Notes: generated from the sequence alone by a model not told the origin. Positions 26,842-36,432 are shown, numbered from the stretch's first letter. The stretch: 64,000 nucleotides of DNA from Pseudalkalibacillus sp051842935 (GCF_051842935.1 NZ_JBPXRR010000001.1:620001-684000), one strand, 5' to 3'. Numbers and translations: made by a program.

Positions 26842-27912
26842 CTATACGATGGCATATTCCTGTGTGGATATCGGTAAACGAACTGTAAAAGTCGTCCCTT
26901 GACCGACAGTGCTTCCGACAGTGACGTGGCCATGGTGATTCTTGATGATGTTATAGGTGACCATGAGTCCTAACCCTGTTCCATTTTCCTTCGTGGAATA
27001 AAAGGATGTACCGAGTTTCTCGAGTTGTTCACCGGTCATCCCGCACCCTGTATCCATAATCGAAATGGAGATGTCTTTCAAACCCTTGTCGATATGGACT
27101 GAGATGTGTCCTTCCTGTGAGGTAGCCTCAATTGCATTCTTGATGAAATTGATGAAGGCCTGTTTCAACTGGACTTCATCACCGACTACTTCTATATGAT
27201 CTTCCTCTGAATGAATATGGATAGAAATACGCTTTCTGAAAGCGGAAGTATCCAAAAGGAATATAACCTCCTGGATGATTCTTACGATATTATGCGGATG
27301 GATATTGGAGTCATGAGGCTTTGAGAAATACAACAAGTCGTTAGCGATCGTATTGATCCGATCTAATTCTCCGAGCATGATCTTGATGTATTCTTTGCCT
27401 TTAGGCGACGTTTCTTTATCCATGATTTTCAAGAATCCTTTTAGGATGGTCAACGGGTTGCGTACTTCGTGAACGATGCCCGTCGCCAATTCACCCATCA
27501 CGGATAATTTCTCAGACTGCATCAATTGCTTTTCCGTTTCTTTCCGGTCTGTTATGTCCTGCATAATGACCTGGACGAGCGTTTCACCGTCAAACTCATA
27601 CACTCCGTAAGTGGACTCGACTTCAATGATCCTTCCCTCTGCATCTACGATACAACATTCTACTTGTTCAACTGTCTTCCCAAGTTCGCATACTTGATGG
27701 AGATATCTTTCATTTAGTATGTGAAAATCTGGATGCAGGAACTGTCTGAATGGTTTGTTCAAAATATCTTCTGGTTTGTTCAGACCGAGCAGTCGTAGAC
27801 AAGCTTTGTTCGCATAGACAATCTCATTCGCCTTTACAATGAATTTTGCAGTAATGGAATACTCAAGCAACTGATGGAAATCCAACTTCTTACCATTGAT
27901 TTCCGTTATCAT
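26842..27912 (-). CDS. PAS-domain sensor histidine kinase (sporulation-kinase-like)
   Basis: This is a soluble histidine kinase of 356 residues. An N-terminal PAS domain (about 14-130, ending in VIMQDITDRKETE) is followed by a HisKA domain with the phospho-acceptor in GIVHEVRNPLTILKG (about 148-162). The C-terminal ATPase domain has N (FINFIKNAIEA), G1 (DTGCGM) and G2 (GTGLGLMV) boxes. The H-box resembles the Kin kinases that feed the Spo0F-Spo0A phosphorelay. No response regulator adjoins it, which also fits an orphan sporulation kinase. There is no membrane segment, so it senses a cytoplasmic signal. GAGGAGGT precedes the ATG. Confidence 0.85.
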   Translation of the reverse strand: MITEINGKKLDFHQLLEYSITAKFIVKANEIVYANKACLRLLGLNKPEDILNKPFRQFLHPDFHILNERYLHQVCELGKTVEQVECCIVDAEGRIIEVESTYGVYEFDGETLVQVIMQDITDRKETEKQLMQSEKLSVMGELATGIVHEVRNPLTILKGFLKIMDKETSPKGKEYIKIMLGELDRINTIANDLLYFSKPHDSNIHPHNIVRIIQEVIFLLDTSAFRKRISIHIHSEEDHIEVVGDEVQLKQAFINFIKNAIEATSQEGHISVHIDKGLKDISISIMDTGCGMTGEQLEKLGTSFYSTKENGTGLGLMVTYNIIKNHHGHVTVGSTVGQGTTFTVRLPISTQEYAIV

Positions 27913-27942
27913 GAAGTACCTCCTCTCGAATCAATTCGAAAA

Positions 27943-27968
27943 GCGATTATTAAGCTTAGAATAATCGC
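27943..27968. repeat. Perfect inverted repeat upstream of the sensor kinase gene
   Basis: GCGATTATT and AATAATCGC form 9-bp arms around an 8-base loop, about 30 bases before the kinase start on the minus strand. There is no T-run, so it is more likely an operator or a 5'-leader hairpin than a terminator. Confidence 0.5.
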
Positions 27969-28097
27969 ACGGGTGTATGGAATACTTTTAACTTAAATAC
28001 ATGATTCGACTTTTTCGTATACAATCCTGCTTAAGTTGTATTTTAAATAAATTTTTTACAAAAGAAGGAATGAAGTTTTACATTCTAGAATACTGTT

Positions 28098-28123
28098 AGT
28101 GAGTGATTACTCACTTTTATAAT
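28098..28123 (+). promoter_or_regulatory. TetR-type operator over the promoter of the ABC exporter operon
   Basis: AGTGAGT-GATT-ACTCACT (28098-28115) is a perfect inverted repeat. It lies immediately upstream of a TATAAT -10 box (28118-28123), where a repressor would block RNA polymerase. The operon ends in a TetR-family gene, the likely binder; this link is inferred. Confidence 0.68.
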
Positions 28124-28140
28124 AATGAGGTGAAATGAGT

Positions 28141-28869
28141 ATGGAAACCATCATTCAACTAACGGATGTAACAAAAGCTTTCGGTAAAACGACTGTCATT
28201 CACGAAACGACCCTTTCCATCCAAAAGGGCGAAATCTTCGGGATGCTCGGTCCATCTGGGGCAGGAAAGACGACTCTAGTCAAAATCATATCAGGAATTG
28301 AGAAGCAATCTGGTGGAGAATTGATGCTGTTCGATCAAAAGATGCCGTCCGCTGCTCCAATTAAACGCATTGGATATATGGCACAGACTGACGGACTGTA
28401 TCATGACCTTACCGGGGAGGAAAACCTTCGATTTTTTGCGGCGATGTATAGTTTGAAAGGAAATTTGATGAAAGACCGGATCATTCATGTATTGGATTTG
28501 GTGAATTTGACCGATCACCGGAAGAAGCTTGTACGGAATTATTCCGGAGGTATGAAGCGTCGTTTGTCTCTTGCGGTATCTTTACTGCATGAACCGGATC
28601 TGATCGTATTGGATGAGCCGACGGTCGGCATTGATCCCGTATTGCGTCAATCGATTTGGGATGAGTTATACAATTTGAAAGAAAAAGGGATGACCATCCT
28701 TGTAACCACCCATGTCATGGATGAAGCGGAAAAATGCGATCGTCTCGCGATGATGAGAGAAGGGTCGATCATTGCAGTCGGCAGCCCTTCCGAGCTGAAG
28801 GATGAGACCGCAACCGATACGATTGAAGAAGCTTTCTTACACTATGGGGGTGCGAAGCATGCGTATTAG
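28141..28869 (+). CDS. ABC transporter ATP-binding protein (drug/export type)
   Basis: This 242-residue ATPase energises the ABC-2 permease encoded next. Walker A (GPSGAGKTT), the Q-loop region, signature YSGGMKRRLS, Walker B (LIVLDEPTVGID) and switch His (TTHVMDEAEKC) are all present, in the style of DrrA-like exporters. ATG 28141 has GAGGTG eight bases upstream; the ATG two codons earlier is too close to that site. The gene overlaps the permease gene by 11 bases. Confidence 0.88.
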   Translation: METIIQLTDVTKAFGKTTVIHETTLSIQKGEIFGMLGPSGAGKTTLVKIISGIEKQSGGELMLFDQKMPSAAPIKRIGYMAQTDGLYHDLTGEENLRFFAAMYSLKGNLMKDRIIHVLDLVNLTDHRKKLVRNYSGGMKRRLSLAVSLLHEPDLIVLDEPTVGIDPVLRQSIWDELYNLKEKGMTILVTTHVMDEAEKCDRLAMMREGSIIAVGSPSELKDETATDTIEEAFLHYGGAKHAY

Positions 28870-29878
28870 AGCACTTACAATTCGGATCATCAAACAGTTT
28901 TTCCATGATAAGCGCACACTTGGTATGATGCTTGTTGCACCATTATTAATTTTGACGATCATATCACTCGTGTTCAATGGAGAAGAAGTCGTACCGGCGA
29001 TTGGTTATGATCAATTACCTGCGCCAGTTGAAGAAATGGTGAAGGATGTAGAAGTGGACAGTGAAGAATTGAGTGAAGAAGAAGCGGAAGAGAGATTGGA
29101 TAAAGGGGAATTGGATGCCTGGCTGACGATGGAGGGGCAAGAACTCCGGATTGTCCTTGAAGGTAGTGACCCGGGGATGAACCAGCGTGTGCTCGCAACA
29201 GTCAAAAATGGCATGCAGTCCGAGACTCAACAAAGCATAGCGCTTGAGATAGAGTATTTCTTCGGTGCTGAAGATATGACGAGCTTTGATAATTTCGGTC
29301 CGGTGTTGATCGGTTTCTTCGCATTCTTTTTTGTCTTCCTCATTGCTGGGGTTTCTTTCCTCAGAGAACGGACAGGTGGAACCTTGGAGCGTTTGATGGC
29401 GAGTCCGGTCAAAAAATCAGAAGTCGTCATAGGCTACTTACTTGGATTCGGGTTCTTTACCATCATCCAATCTGTTTTGATTGTTTTTTACTCGATCTAT
29501 GTGTTGGATCTCCTCATGATTGGAGACTTCATCTGGGTGCTCGTTGTCACGTTGTTATGTGCTTTTACAGCATTGTCCCTCGGCACGTTGTTATCTGCAT
29601 ACGCCCAGAACGAGCTGCAGATGATTCAGTTCATTCCAATCGTCGTCGTTCCACAAGTCTTTTTCTCAGGCTTGTTCGACTTAGAGGCGATATCAAACTG
29701 GGTAAGCTGGATTGGACCGATCACACCACTTTACTATGCAGCTGATGCGCTTAGAGATGTTATGATAAGAGGACTTGGATTTGAGGAGATTGCGATGAAT
29801 TTGTTGATTCTACTTGGTTTTTCTGTTGTATTTTCAGTAGCCAACATCCTCGCATTGCGGAAGTACAGGAGTTTTTAA
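28859..29878 (+). CDS. ABC-2 type transporter permease
   Basis: This 339-residue membrane partner of the upstream ATPase is probably an exporter of drugs or lipids. One membrane segment near the N-terminus (about 20-40) is followed by an extracytoplasmic acidic domain (about 45-150, rich in EEE), then five or six segments in the C-terminal half, the usual ABC-2 layout. ATG 28859 overlaps the ATPase stop and is preceded by TGGGGGTG, so translation is likely coupled. Confidence 0.86.
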   Translation: MRIRALTIRIIKQFFHDKRTLGMMLVAPLLILTIISLVFNGEEVVPAIGYDQLPAPVEEMVKDVEVDSEELSEEEAEERLDKGELDAWLTMEGQELRIVLEGSDPGMNQRVLATVKNGMQSETQQSIALEIEYFFGAEDMTSFDNFGPVLIGFFAFFFVFLIAGVSFLRERTGGTLERLMASPVKKSEVVIGYLLGFGFFTIIQSVLIVFYSIYVLDLLMIGDFIWVLVVTLLCAFTALSLGTLLSAYAQNELQMIQFIPIVVVPQVFFSGLFDLEAISNWVSWIGPITPLYYAADALRDVMIRGLGFEEIAMNLLILLGFSVVFSVANILALRKYRSF

Positions 29879-29906
29879 ACTAAGACCAGACAAAGGAGTT
29901 ACGCGT

Positions 29907-30572
29907 ATGGAATTCAATGCCTGGGCGGATGAGTTTTTTCAAATGCTGGAGGATGACAAGATGACGGAGAAGCAGAAGAAAATCATTCTCTCATCGATTG
30001 AAGTTTTCGCTGAAAAAGGGTATGCAGGTTCATCCACATCCGAAATTGCGAAGAAAGCAGGCGTAGCGGAGGGGACGATCTTCCGGCATTACAAGACGAA
30101 GAAGGATTTGTTGTTGTCGATTGTTGCTCCGGTCATGGCAAAGTTCATGGCACCCTTCATCATCAAAGATCTTCATAAGGTTTTCGATCAGGAATTCGAT
30201 TCCTATGAAGCTTTTCTTCGTAAATTGTTCATGAATCGATTGGATTTTATCCGGAACCATCTGAACGTCGTGAAAATCATGTTGCAGGAAATCCCTTTTC
30301 ATCCCGAGTTGAAGCAGCAATTCTCGGATACAATTGCTCAGCATGTGATTGATAAAGTGACTGGAATTGTGAAGTCCTTTCAGCAAAAGGGGGAGCTCAT
30401 CGATATGCCGCCTACTGCCATCGTCCGGTTCACAGCTTCTTCGTTATTCGGATATTTAATCGGAAGGTTCATCCTTTTTCCTGAAACAGAATGGAATGAT
30501 GAGCAAGCGGTCGAAGAAACGATTCAAATGATTTTATATGGTGTCTATGGTTCAGGTAGAATAGAAGAATAA
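29907..30572 (+). CDS. TetR/AcrR-family transcriptional regulator
   Basis: This 221-residue repressor has an N-terminal helix-turn-helix (about 18-65: TEKQKKIILSSIEVFAEKG, then TSEIAKKAGVAEGTIFRHYKTKKDLL). The C-terminal half is a ligand-binding domain of the helical type. It is the last gene of the ABC exporter operon and presumably controls it through the inverted repeat at 28098-28115, releasing it when an inducer binds. It starts with ATG after AAAGGAG. Confidence 0.9.
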   Translation: MEFNAWADEFFQMLEDDKMTEKQKKIILSSIEVFAEKGYAGSSTSEIAKKAGVAEGTIFRHYKTKKDLLLSIVAPVMAKFMAPFIIKDLHKVFDQEFDSYEAFLRKLFMNRLDFIRNHLNVVKIMLQEIPFHPELKQQFSDTIAQHVIDKVTGIVKSFQQKGELIDMPPTAIVRFTASSLFGYLIGRFILFPETEWNDEQAVEETIQMILYGVYGSGRIEE

Positions 30573-30614
30573 ATGTGTCCTAGTTGAGGAATGTATGAGA
30601 TAGAGGTGAAACCA

Positions 30615-31370
30615 ATGAACAAAAATGTCATTGTCCTATATATCTTGTCTGTCCTATCTTATTTCCTGATGGTCGGCATCAACGCACTCGCTAATATACT
30701 TCCGTTGAACGGTCAGACGACTGGTGAAATTTCGGATCGGTTCCCGGTATTATTCACACCAGCTGGCTATGTGTTTTCCATCTGGTCCGTCATATACATC
30801 TTGCTTGCTGTTTGGCTCATCTACCTGCTTTTTCCGAAAAGCGTCAATCATAACGTTTTCCAGAAGACTGGGCTCTGGTTTGTCATCAGTTCATTATTGA
30901 ATGCTACCTGGATCGTACTGTGGCATTATGAATATTTCAATTGGACCCTTGTTGTGATGATCGGATTGCTACTTTCATTGATCATTCTCTATTCTTTAAT
31001 TCAGCATTCTTCTGGTCGTAGACTGCTGGACCGGCTGCCTTTTTCTGTGTATCTCGGTTGGATTTCAGTCGCGACGATCGTGAATACAGGAGTGGTTCTC
31101 CTCCATAACAACTGGAATGGTTGGGGTCTATCAGATGTGACATGGACGGTCATTCTTTTGATCGGTGGAACGTTACTCGCGATGATTTTCTCAGTAAAGA
31201 ATGAAGATGCCATTTATCCGCTTGTTTTCGTATGGGCTTATATCGGTATCGCCGTTAAACAACAAGATTATATGATTGTGAAGAATACAGCGATTGGAAT
31301 GGCGGTGTTATTGGCGGTATTCACCGTGTATACGTTCTATCGTAGAGAACAAGAACGAAGGACATTTTAA
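30615..31370 (+). CDS. TspO/MBR-related tryptophan-rich membrane protein
   Basis: This integral membrane protein of 251 residues has about eight hydrophobic segments, more than the five of classical TspO. The segment FTPAGYVFSIWSVIYILLA (about 45-63) matches the TspO/MBR signature, and Trp residues are frequent in the segments. Proteins of this group bind tetrapyrroles or related ligands; function here is unknown. ATG 30615 is chosen for GAGGTGAAA upstream. Confidence 0.75.
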   Translation: MNKNVIVLYILSVLSYFLMVGINALANILPLNGQTTGEISDRFPVLFTPAGYVFSIWSVIYILLAVWLIYLLFPKSVNHNVFQKTGLWFVISSLLNATWIVLWHYEYFNWTLVVMIGLLLSLIILYSLIQHSSGRRLLDRLPFSVYLGWISVATIVNTGVVLLHNNWNGWGLSDVTWTVILLIGGTLLAMIFSVKNEDAIYPLVFVWAYIGIAVKQQDYMIVKNTAIGMAVLLAVFTVYTFYRREQERRTF

Positions 31371-31395
31371 TCGTCTGAAAATTACAAAATATAAA

Positions 31396-31423
31396 TTGAC
31401 CCTGCGTCCAGAATATGTAATAT
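31396..31423 (+). promoter_or_regulatory. Probable sigma-A promoter of the methyltransferase gene
   Basis: TTGACC (31396-31401) and TAATAT (31418-31423) are separated by 16 bases, about 34 bases before the start codon. Confidence 0.5.
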
Positions 31424-31456
31424 TCTATATAAGACGGAATGGACGGAGGAAGCGCA

Positions 31457-32512
31457 ATGAGTGGATTGGAAACACTAGACCGTTCTTTGGACATGCCTTA
31501 TGACGAATCCCATTTTGATAGGACAGAGGTACTTCCGAGTTATCGGGTGGATTTGAGAAATCCGAAAAACGAGCTGCCCGATCGATTTTTCAATGCGAAC
31601 GTGGTCAGTGACTGGTCACAATTATCTTGGAAAGACGTCGGAAAGCCATACGAAGTGAAGACGATGTCAGTGGATCGGACGGATTGGGAAAAGGAACATG
31701 GTCAAAAGATGCCTGTGAAAACGGCCTGGGAATATTTCAATCGTTCTTTCCATGAATGGTTCGTAAAGGACGTACCCACAGAACGTACTCTTGCAAAAGA
31801 AGACCTGATCCATCATTTGAAACAATTCAATGTGAGAGAAGTGAAGGCAAGTGTAGGAGACTTTATGCGGCTCTCTTTATGGAATTATGCGCATCGAGTA
31901 GAGGACGGTATATGGGATCCAAGAGGGAAACGAGCTTTGTTCGAGGGACTTGATGTTCAGAAACCGAATATCTTGTTCTTAGGTGCTGCAGAAGGATATG
32001 AAGCGATGCAGCTGCAAGCCATGTATCCAGGCGGACAAGTCGTGATGGTCGATTATGATGCTTTTTGTAAAACGAATCGATTCGCTGAATTCCCAGATAC
32101 GTATCCTTTCCTAGGTACGAATGAACAGACGGGAAGTCCACGAGTCTGGTATAAAAATCAGATGAACATAGAATACGTCGTAGAAGATATCCGTAACCTG
32201 AAATTTGGAAAAGAATTCGATATCGTCATCAGCGTCGGTCTGCTTGAGCATGTCCCTGATGCTTATAAGGAAGAAATCTTGGATTTCCACCGCCGTTTCT
32301 TGAAGCCAGGTGGTTATGTCATCATGACGACTCCAAGAAATCAGTGGAAGTCGAGGATGTATTACCGTGTCATGGCGGATGTGATGAACCATACTTATCG
32401 GGAGCTGATGGATATTCGTCAGATGGGGCTGTACGTATATCAATCCGGATTCGATATCCTACGGCACGGATATATGAAGGTGCATAATGGGATTGTAGCA
32501 AGACCGCGGTAA
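31457..32512 (+). CDS. Class I SAM-dependent methyltransferase, larger type
   Basis: This 351-residue protein has an N-terminal region of about 165 residues of unknown role and then a methyltransferase core. Motif I is LFLGAAEGYEAMQ, followed by VVMVDYD, and EFDIVISVGLLEHV with LKPGGYVIMTTPR near 270-295. The substrate is unknown. ATG 31457 is chosen because ACGGAGGAAG precedes it. It stands alone, with a strong terminator shared with the convergent germination operon. Confidence 0.83.
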   Translation: MSGLETLDRSLDMPYDESHFDRTEVLPSYRVDLRNPKNELPDRFFNANVVSDWSQLSWKDVGKPYEVKTMSVDRTDWEKEHGQKMPVKTAWEYFNRSFHEWFVKDVPTERTLAKEDLIHHLKQFNVREVKASVGDFMRLSLWNYAHRVEDGIWDPRGKRALFEGLDVQKPNILFLGAAEGYEAMQLQAMYPGGQVVMVDYDAFCKTNRFAEFPDTYPFLGTNEQTGSPRVWYKNQMNIEYVVEDIRNLKFGKEFDIVISVGLLEHVPDAYKEEILDFHRRFLKPGGYVIMTTPRNQWKSRMYYRVMADVMNHTYRELMDIRQMGLYVYQSGFDILRHGYMKVHNGIVARPR

Positions 32513-32518
32513 GAGATA

Positions 32519-32553
32519 AAAGCCAGCTCTCCTTAATGGGAGGAGCTGGCTTT
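32519..32553. terminator. Bidirectional terminator between methyltransferase and ger operon
   Basis: A long stem (AAAGCCAGCTC-TCC with GGA-GAGCTGGCTTT) lies between two convergent transcription units. Confidence 0.85.
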
Positions 32554-32564
32554 CATATTTCAAA

Positions 32565-33689
32565 CTAATTGATGATCCCGTTCTCCCCGATTTTCACCTG
32601 TACTTTAGCTGTGATCGGGATAGTAGGATAATCTTTCCTCCACTCTAGCTTTTTCCAAACTTCAGGGTGGAATGCGATCAACTCACGTCCAATACCAACA
32701 GGATCGCTATTCGCCTCCTGTACTTTTTGAAGCATGGCATTCATGTCTTTCGTTAGGATTTTTGAAAGCTTTTTACTTATTTGATCGATTTCTTTCTTGC
32801 TGCCTAAATTATCTGCTGGGTATTCTACGATATTGGCTTTGATTTTTATGTTAAAAGAAACATTCTCAATGTTACCATTCGATGCATTGACAGTCATTTT
32901 GCTCTGGCTTTTACTCACGTGAATGGTTACATAATTCTCAATATCGAGTTCTTTATCATTATGAACCTTGCGTACAATACGGGCTACCTTACTTTTTTTA
33001 TTCATTAATAGAAGTAATAAAGTCGAATCTTTCAAGCCTAATATACCGGTAAGTTTATCATCTTGAAACAGGGCAAGCCCATCAATGACTTCCTCTCCTT
33101 TATCCTCTTTTCTTACAATATAGGGAACGATAGGGTCTTTACCGGGATCAAAGAAAAGAGGGCAAACCGCTTGTATATCCAGTTTAGGAACGATGGTATT
33201 GACCTCTGAACTGCGAATCAGTTCTTCAGTATGCTCTCCGATCAAGGTGTTTTCAACACGTCTCATTTCCAATATCTTATTGGCTTCACCTTTTGTAATC
33301 GCCAATCGAGCATTTAAAGAACTGGAAGGTTCACGATAAAAAATGTCTAGATATGGATAGAGACCTTCTTTCGCAATATCTTCACTATATAAAAAAACTC
33401 TCGTCTTCGATGCTGTAAAAGTTCCAGATACAGCTCGGTCAATATTCATCCGTACATTCCTTACATTGTTACCTTCTGCGACGACATACTCATTTTGCGG
33501 TGTTCCTCCACCTACTTCACCACCACTAGCAACGAACCCTCGGATGATTGCTGAACCTTTAATATTCCCGTTATCTCCTTTATCAAATGCTGCAATGTAT
33601 ACAATATGGGCATCTTTTATCAGATGTTGATCCCAGCAACCTGTTAAAAGTAAGAGTGGCAAAATGAAACCCATCATTACCTTTTTCAT
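32565..33689 (-). CDS. Ger(x)C-family spore germination lipoprotein
   Basis: This is the C subunit of a nutrient germinant receptor in the inner spore membrane. It has a lipoprotein signal (LLLTGCWDQ, Cys near residue 18); the CWD motif is typical of GerAC proteins. The rest (374 residues) is extracytoplasmic. GGAGGTAATC precedes the ATG, and the gene follows the B subunit by five bases as the last gene of the A-B-C operon. Specificity cannot be told from the sequence. Confidence 0.9.
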   Translation of the reverse strand: MKKVMMGFILPLLLLTGCWDQHLIKDAHIVYIAAFDKGDNGNIKGSAIIRGFVASGGEVGGGTPQNEYVVAEGNNVRNVRMNIDRAVSGTFTASKTRVFLYSEDIAKEGLYPYLDIFYREPSSSLNARLAITKGEANKILEMRRVENTLIGEHTEELIRSSEVNTIVPKLDIQAVCPLFFDPGKDPIVPYIVRKEDKGEEVIDGLALFQDDKLTGILGLKDSTLLLLLMNKKSKVARIVRKVHNDKELDIENYVTIHVSKSQSKMTVNASNGNIENVSFNIKIKANIVEYPADNLGSKKEIDQISKKLSKILTKDMNAMLQKVQEANSDPVGIGRELIAFHPEVWKKLEWRKDYPTIPITAKVQVKIGENGIIN

Positions 33690-33694
33690 ATTGA

Positions 33695-34789
33695 TTACCT
33701 CCGTTTGGAGTTACTTGAAGTCATTCTTGAAAGAATCCATAAAACAATCGGAAAGATGGCAATAAAAAGATAGCTCGCATATCCGATGTAAGTGCTGATT
33801 TGTTCAATCTGGAATTTATCTTGTGGAATTAAAGCTAAAAGGTAAATAGGTATAGCCAATACATAAGCTGCTTTTTTGTGTTCCTCTTTTTTCATAAAAT
33901 GAGAAAGACCTTTCGAAGCAAACAATAAGTAACTCATTAATGAAGTTGTAACGATGACAATCCATATTGATAGGAACAGCAAATCGATTCGTTCAACAAT
34001 TTTGAATGTAATGGCTTTCAACATATATAGAACAGGTTGCGGGACGATTTCAATTTCCTTAGGTGAAAACACGACATAGCTTATTATTGTCAAGAAAACA
34101 TAGATAACGGTTGTTATTCCGTTTGCTATACTGACAGACTTGATAATACTTCGATCATTTGCATCCACATATTTGAAAAGAAGAAGCAACATCTCGAAAC
34201 CGAGCATTGATATCAGGACGGAATGAGCCCCTACTAAGATTTTTAGTGCTCCAGCCTGACCGATCGGAAAAAGATAACGATATTCGGCGACATCTGGAAA
34301 TGAGATGAATGTCAGAATGATCAGAACAGGGACCATGGATGTTACAAACAAATAGAACCTGGCGATTACCCTGATTCTTTCTTTCACTAAATATAGAGAA
34401 GCGAACAACATTAAGAACATGATTACCGACTTTGGTGTGTTTGGTAGGACCCATAGCTTCAGGATGTCTTGGAACAGGATTAATATGAGTGTAGATATGA
34501 TAGTCGCGTATAGGATATAGAGCCCCGCTATGATTTTTCCAAAAAACTTGCCCGTGACCTGTTCAGCGATGCCGTAAATCGTTTCACCGGGATATTTACG
34601 AACCAATGCCCAAATGACTAAAATCATGAGTTGGACGATTAATCCAGCTAAAATAACAGAAATCCATCCATCACTTTTAGATACTTTATGGACGGAATAG
34701 GGCAACCCTAATACACCTACCCCGATTTGAGTCTGGAGGATCATGAATAACAATTGGTATTTTGTGATGGATTCGCTTTTATTTTTCAT
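33695..34789 (-). CDS. GerAB-type germination permease
   Basis: This B subunit of the germinant receptor belongs to the amino-acid permease (APC) superfamily and has about ten membrane segments in 364 residues. It probably binds the germinant. The N-terminal sequence ITKYQLLFMILQTQIGVGVLGLP is characteristic. ATG 34789 is preferred because it follows an AAGAGGA site and overlaps the A gene by 11 bases; the frame is open 18 codons upstream inside that gene. Confidence 0.9.
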   Translation of the reverse strand: MKNKSESITKYQLLFMILQTQIGVGVLGLPYSVHKVSKSDGWISVILAGLIVQLMILVIWALVRKYPGETIYGIAEQVTGKFFGKIIAGLYILYATIISTLILILFQDILKLWVLPNTPKSVIMFLMLFASLYLVKERIRVIARFYLFVTSMVPVLIILTFISFPDVAEYRYLFPIGQAGALKILVGAHSVLISMLGFEMLLLLFKYVDANDRSIIKSVSIANGITTVIYVFLTIISYVVFSPKEIEIVPQPVLYMLKAITFKIVERIDLLFLSIWIVIVTTSLMSYLLFASKGLSHFMKKEEHKKAAYVLAIPIYLLALIPQDKFQIEQISTYIGYASYLFIAIFPIVLWILSRMTSSNSKRR

Positions 34790-36320
34790 CCTTTTTCCAT
34801 CCTCTTGAAGGCCATTCTTGTCTAAGATGTTGCGGTTTAGCATCTAATGGACGAGTGTTCATTAGCCAACGCGGCAAACGGATGATTGTGTCCTTGAAAT
34901 CCTGCATATGAAATGGAGCAAAAGGCGCGAAATACGGATGTCCGAAAGGCTCCAATTTACACATATGCATGAGCAGAATCATCAATCCGAAAACGATCCC
35001 TACAAATCCGAACAGGGAAGCCATGATCATCAGCGGAAATCCTAAAATTCGAACAGCTGTGGTCATCTCGTTCGAAGGGACAACGAAAGAAGCAATCCCG
35101 GTGATGGCGACCACAATCAACATGACATTTGAAATGAGATTTGCTTGCACAACGGCTGTACCAATGACAAGTCCACCAACAATACCGATTGTTTGGGAAA
35201 TCGGACTTGGAAGACGTACGGAAGCCTCTTTCAGTAACTCCAGTGTGAGTTGCATGATGAAGGCTTCCAATAAAGGTGGGAAGGGTATGAACTCAAGTGA
35301 ATTTTTCACTGAGAAAACAAGTTCAACTGGTATCACTTCCAAGTTAAAAGAAACCAGTGCAATATATACAGCGGGTAGACCAATTGCAATGAGAAAACTA
35401 GCCAATCGGATCGTTCTAAGAAAAGTCCCGACAAGCCATCGGCTGTTGTAATCGTCTGGTGACTGATAAAAGCTGAAAAACGTAATCGGTAAAATGATGG
35501 CTGTCGGGCTTCCTTCCATCAGAAGGGCAATTCGCCCCTCCAAAAGATTGGCGGTTGCGCGGTCGGGTCTTTCTGTATTGAGTACTTGAGGAAAAGGAGA
35601 TAATGGGTAATCTTCAATGAATTCCTCAATGTATCCAGGGGTTTGGATGGCATCTGTATCAATATAGTTCAGTCGTTCTTCAATCGTTTTTACTAATTCA
35701 GGGTCTGCCAAGTCCTTAATGTACATGATTGCGAGTTTGGTGTTTGTCGTTTTCCCAATGGTCACGTATTTCATATACAGATTCGGGTTCTCGATTCTTT
35801 TACGGAGCAGATATATGTTCGTCTGAAGACTTTCAATAAACCCTTCATGTGAACCTCGGATGACATATTCATTGGTCGGTTCACTTATGTTTCTGAAATT
35901 CGTCAAAAAGACATTGACTAGATAAGCGTGCTCATTTCCTTCCGTCAAGATTGCACACTGTCCTTCAATCATCCCCCTGACAACTTTCATCAAATCGTAT
36001 GAATGATCCACTTGTTCGGTATTGATTGTATTTGCAATATTTCCGGATTTCGCTTCTTGAAGAGGCTTAATGACAAACTCATTCATGACTTCCTTATTGA
36101 CAAGAGTCGATAAATAGAGGATTGCACACTTCTTTTCGTTGAACGTAAAGGTTCTGAATTCAACATCATCTGCATTGAAAAAAGAATCTTTAATAAATGA
36201 TATATTCTTGTCCAGTTCTTCAAAAAAAGGTTGAGTTTCTGTGTTCAACTGGGTTTGATATGAATTCATCGATTGCTTGGATTTCGATCGAATTTGCTTC
36301 GGGTATCTCCTTCTCTTCAT
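34779..36320 (-). CDS. GerAA-type spore germination protein
   Basis: This A subunit of the germinant receptor (513 residues) has a large cytoplasmic N-terminal domain (to about 240) with the conserved VRGMIEGQCAIL and RPDRATANLLEGRIALLMEGSPTA regions. It is followed by about five membrane segments and a C-terminal tail. ATG 36320 is chosen because AGAGGTGG precedes it. The frame is open a further 55 codons, but that part runs over the csoR promoter and start region and has no family likeness. In this family transcription is by forespore sigma G; no promoter was identified. Confidence 0.92.
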   Translation of the reverse strand: MKRRRYPKQIRSKSKQSMNSYQTQLNTETQPFFEELDKNISFIKDSFFNADDVEFRTFTFNEKKCAILYLSTLVNKEVMNEFVIKPLQEAKSGNIANTINTEQVDHSYDLMKVVRGMIEGQCAILTEGNEHAYLVNVFLTNFRNISEPTNEYVIRGSHEGFIESLQTNIYLLRKRIENPNLYMKYVTIGKTTNTKLAIMYIKDLADPELVKTIEERLNYIDTDAIQTPGYIEEFIEDYPLSPFPQVLNTERPDRATANLLEGRIALLMEGSPTAIILPITFFSFYQSPDDYNSRWLVGTFLRTIRLASFLIAIGLPAVYIALVSFNLEVIPVELVFSVKNSLEFIPFPPLLEAFIMQLTLELLKEASVRLPSPISQTIGIVGGLVIGTAVVQANLISNVMLIVVAITGIASFVVPSNEMTTAVRILGFPLMIMASLFGFVGIVFGLMILLMHMCKLEPFGHPYFAPFAPFHMQDFKDTIIRLPRWLMNTRPLDAKPQHLRQEWPSRGWKKDEK

Positions 36321-36402
36321 GAATCCACACCACCTCTGAATTATGCTAATTCTTAAAGTTCCCATCCATGCTAATAATATCCAAAATGTATAAGCAAATT
36401 TG

Positions 36403-36432
36403 TTGCAAATAATACTATAGGGGGGTATAGTA
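36403..36432 (+). promoter_or_regulatory. Copper-responsive promoter with CsoR-type operator
   Basis: TTGCAA (36403-36408) and TATAGT (36426-36431) are spaced by 17 bases. The perfect palindrome TACTATA-GGGGGG-TATAGTA (36413-36432) covers the spacer and -10 box. A G-tract inside such an inverted repeat is the known CsoR site form. Repressor bound here would block the promoter until Cu(I) binds CsoR. Confidence 0.85.

Noticed and set aside
34969..35451. A 160-codon plus-strand open frame inside the gerA-type gene
   Set aside because: It is antisense to a well-supported germination gene and has no ribosome site.
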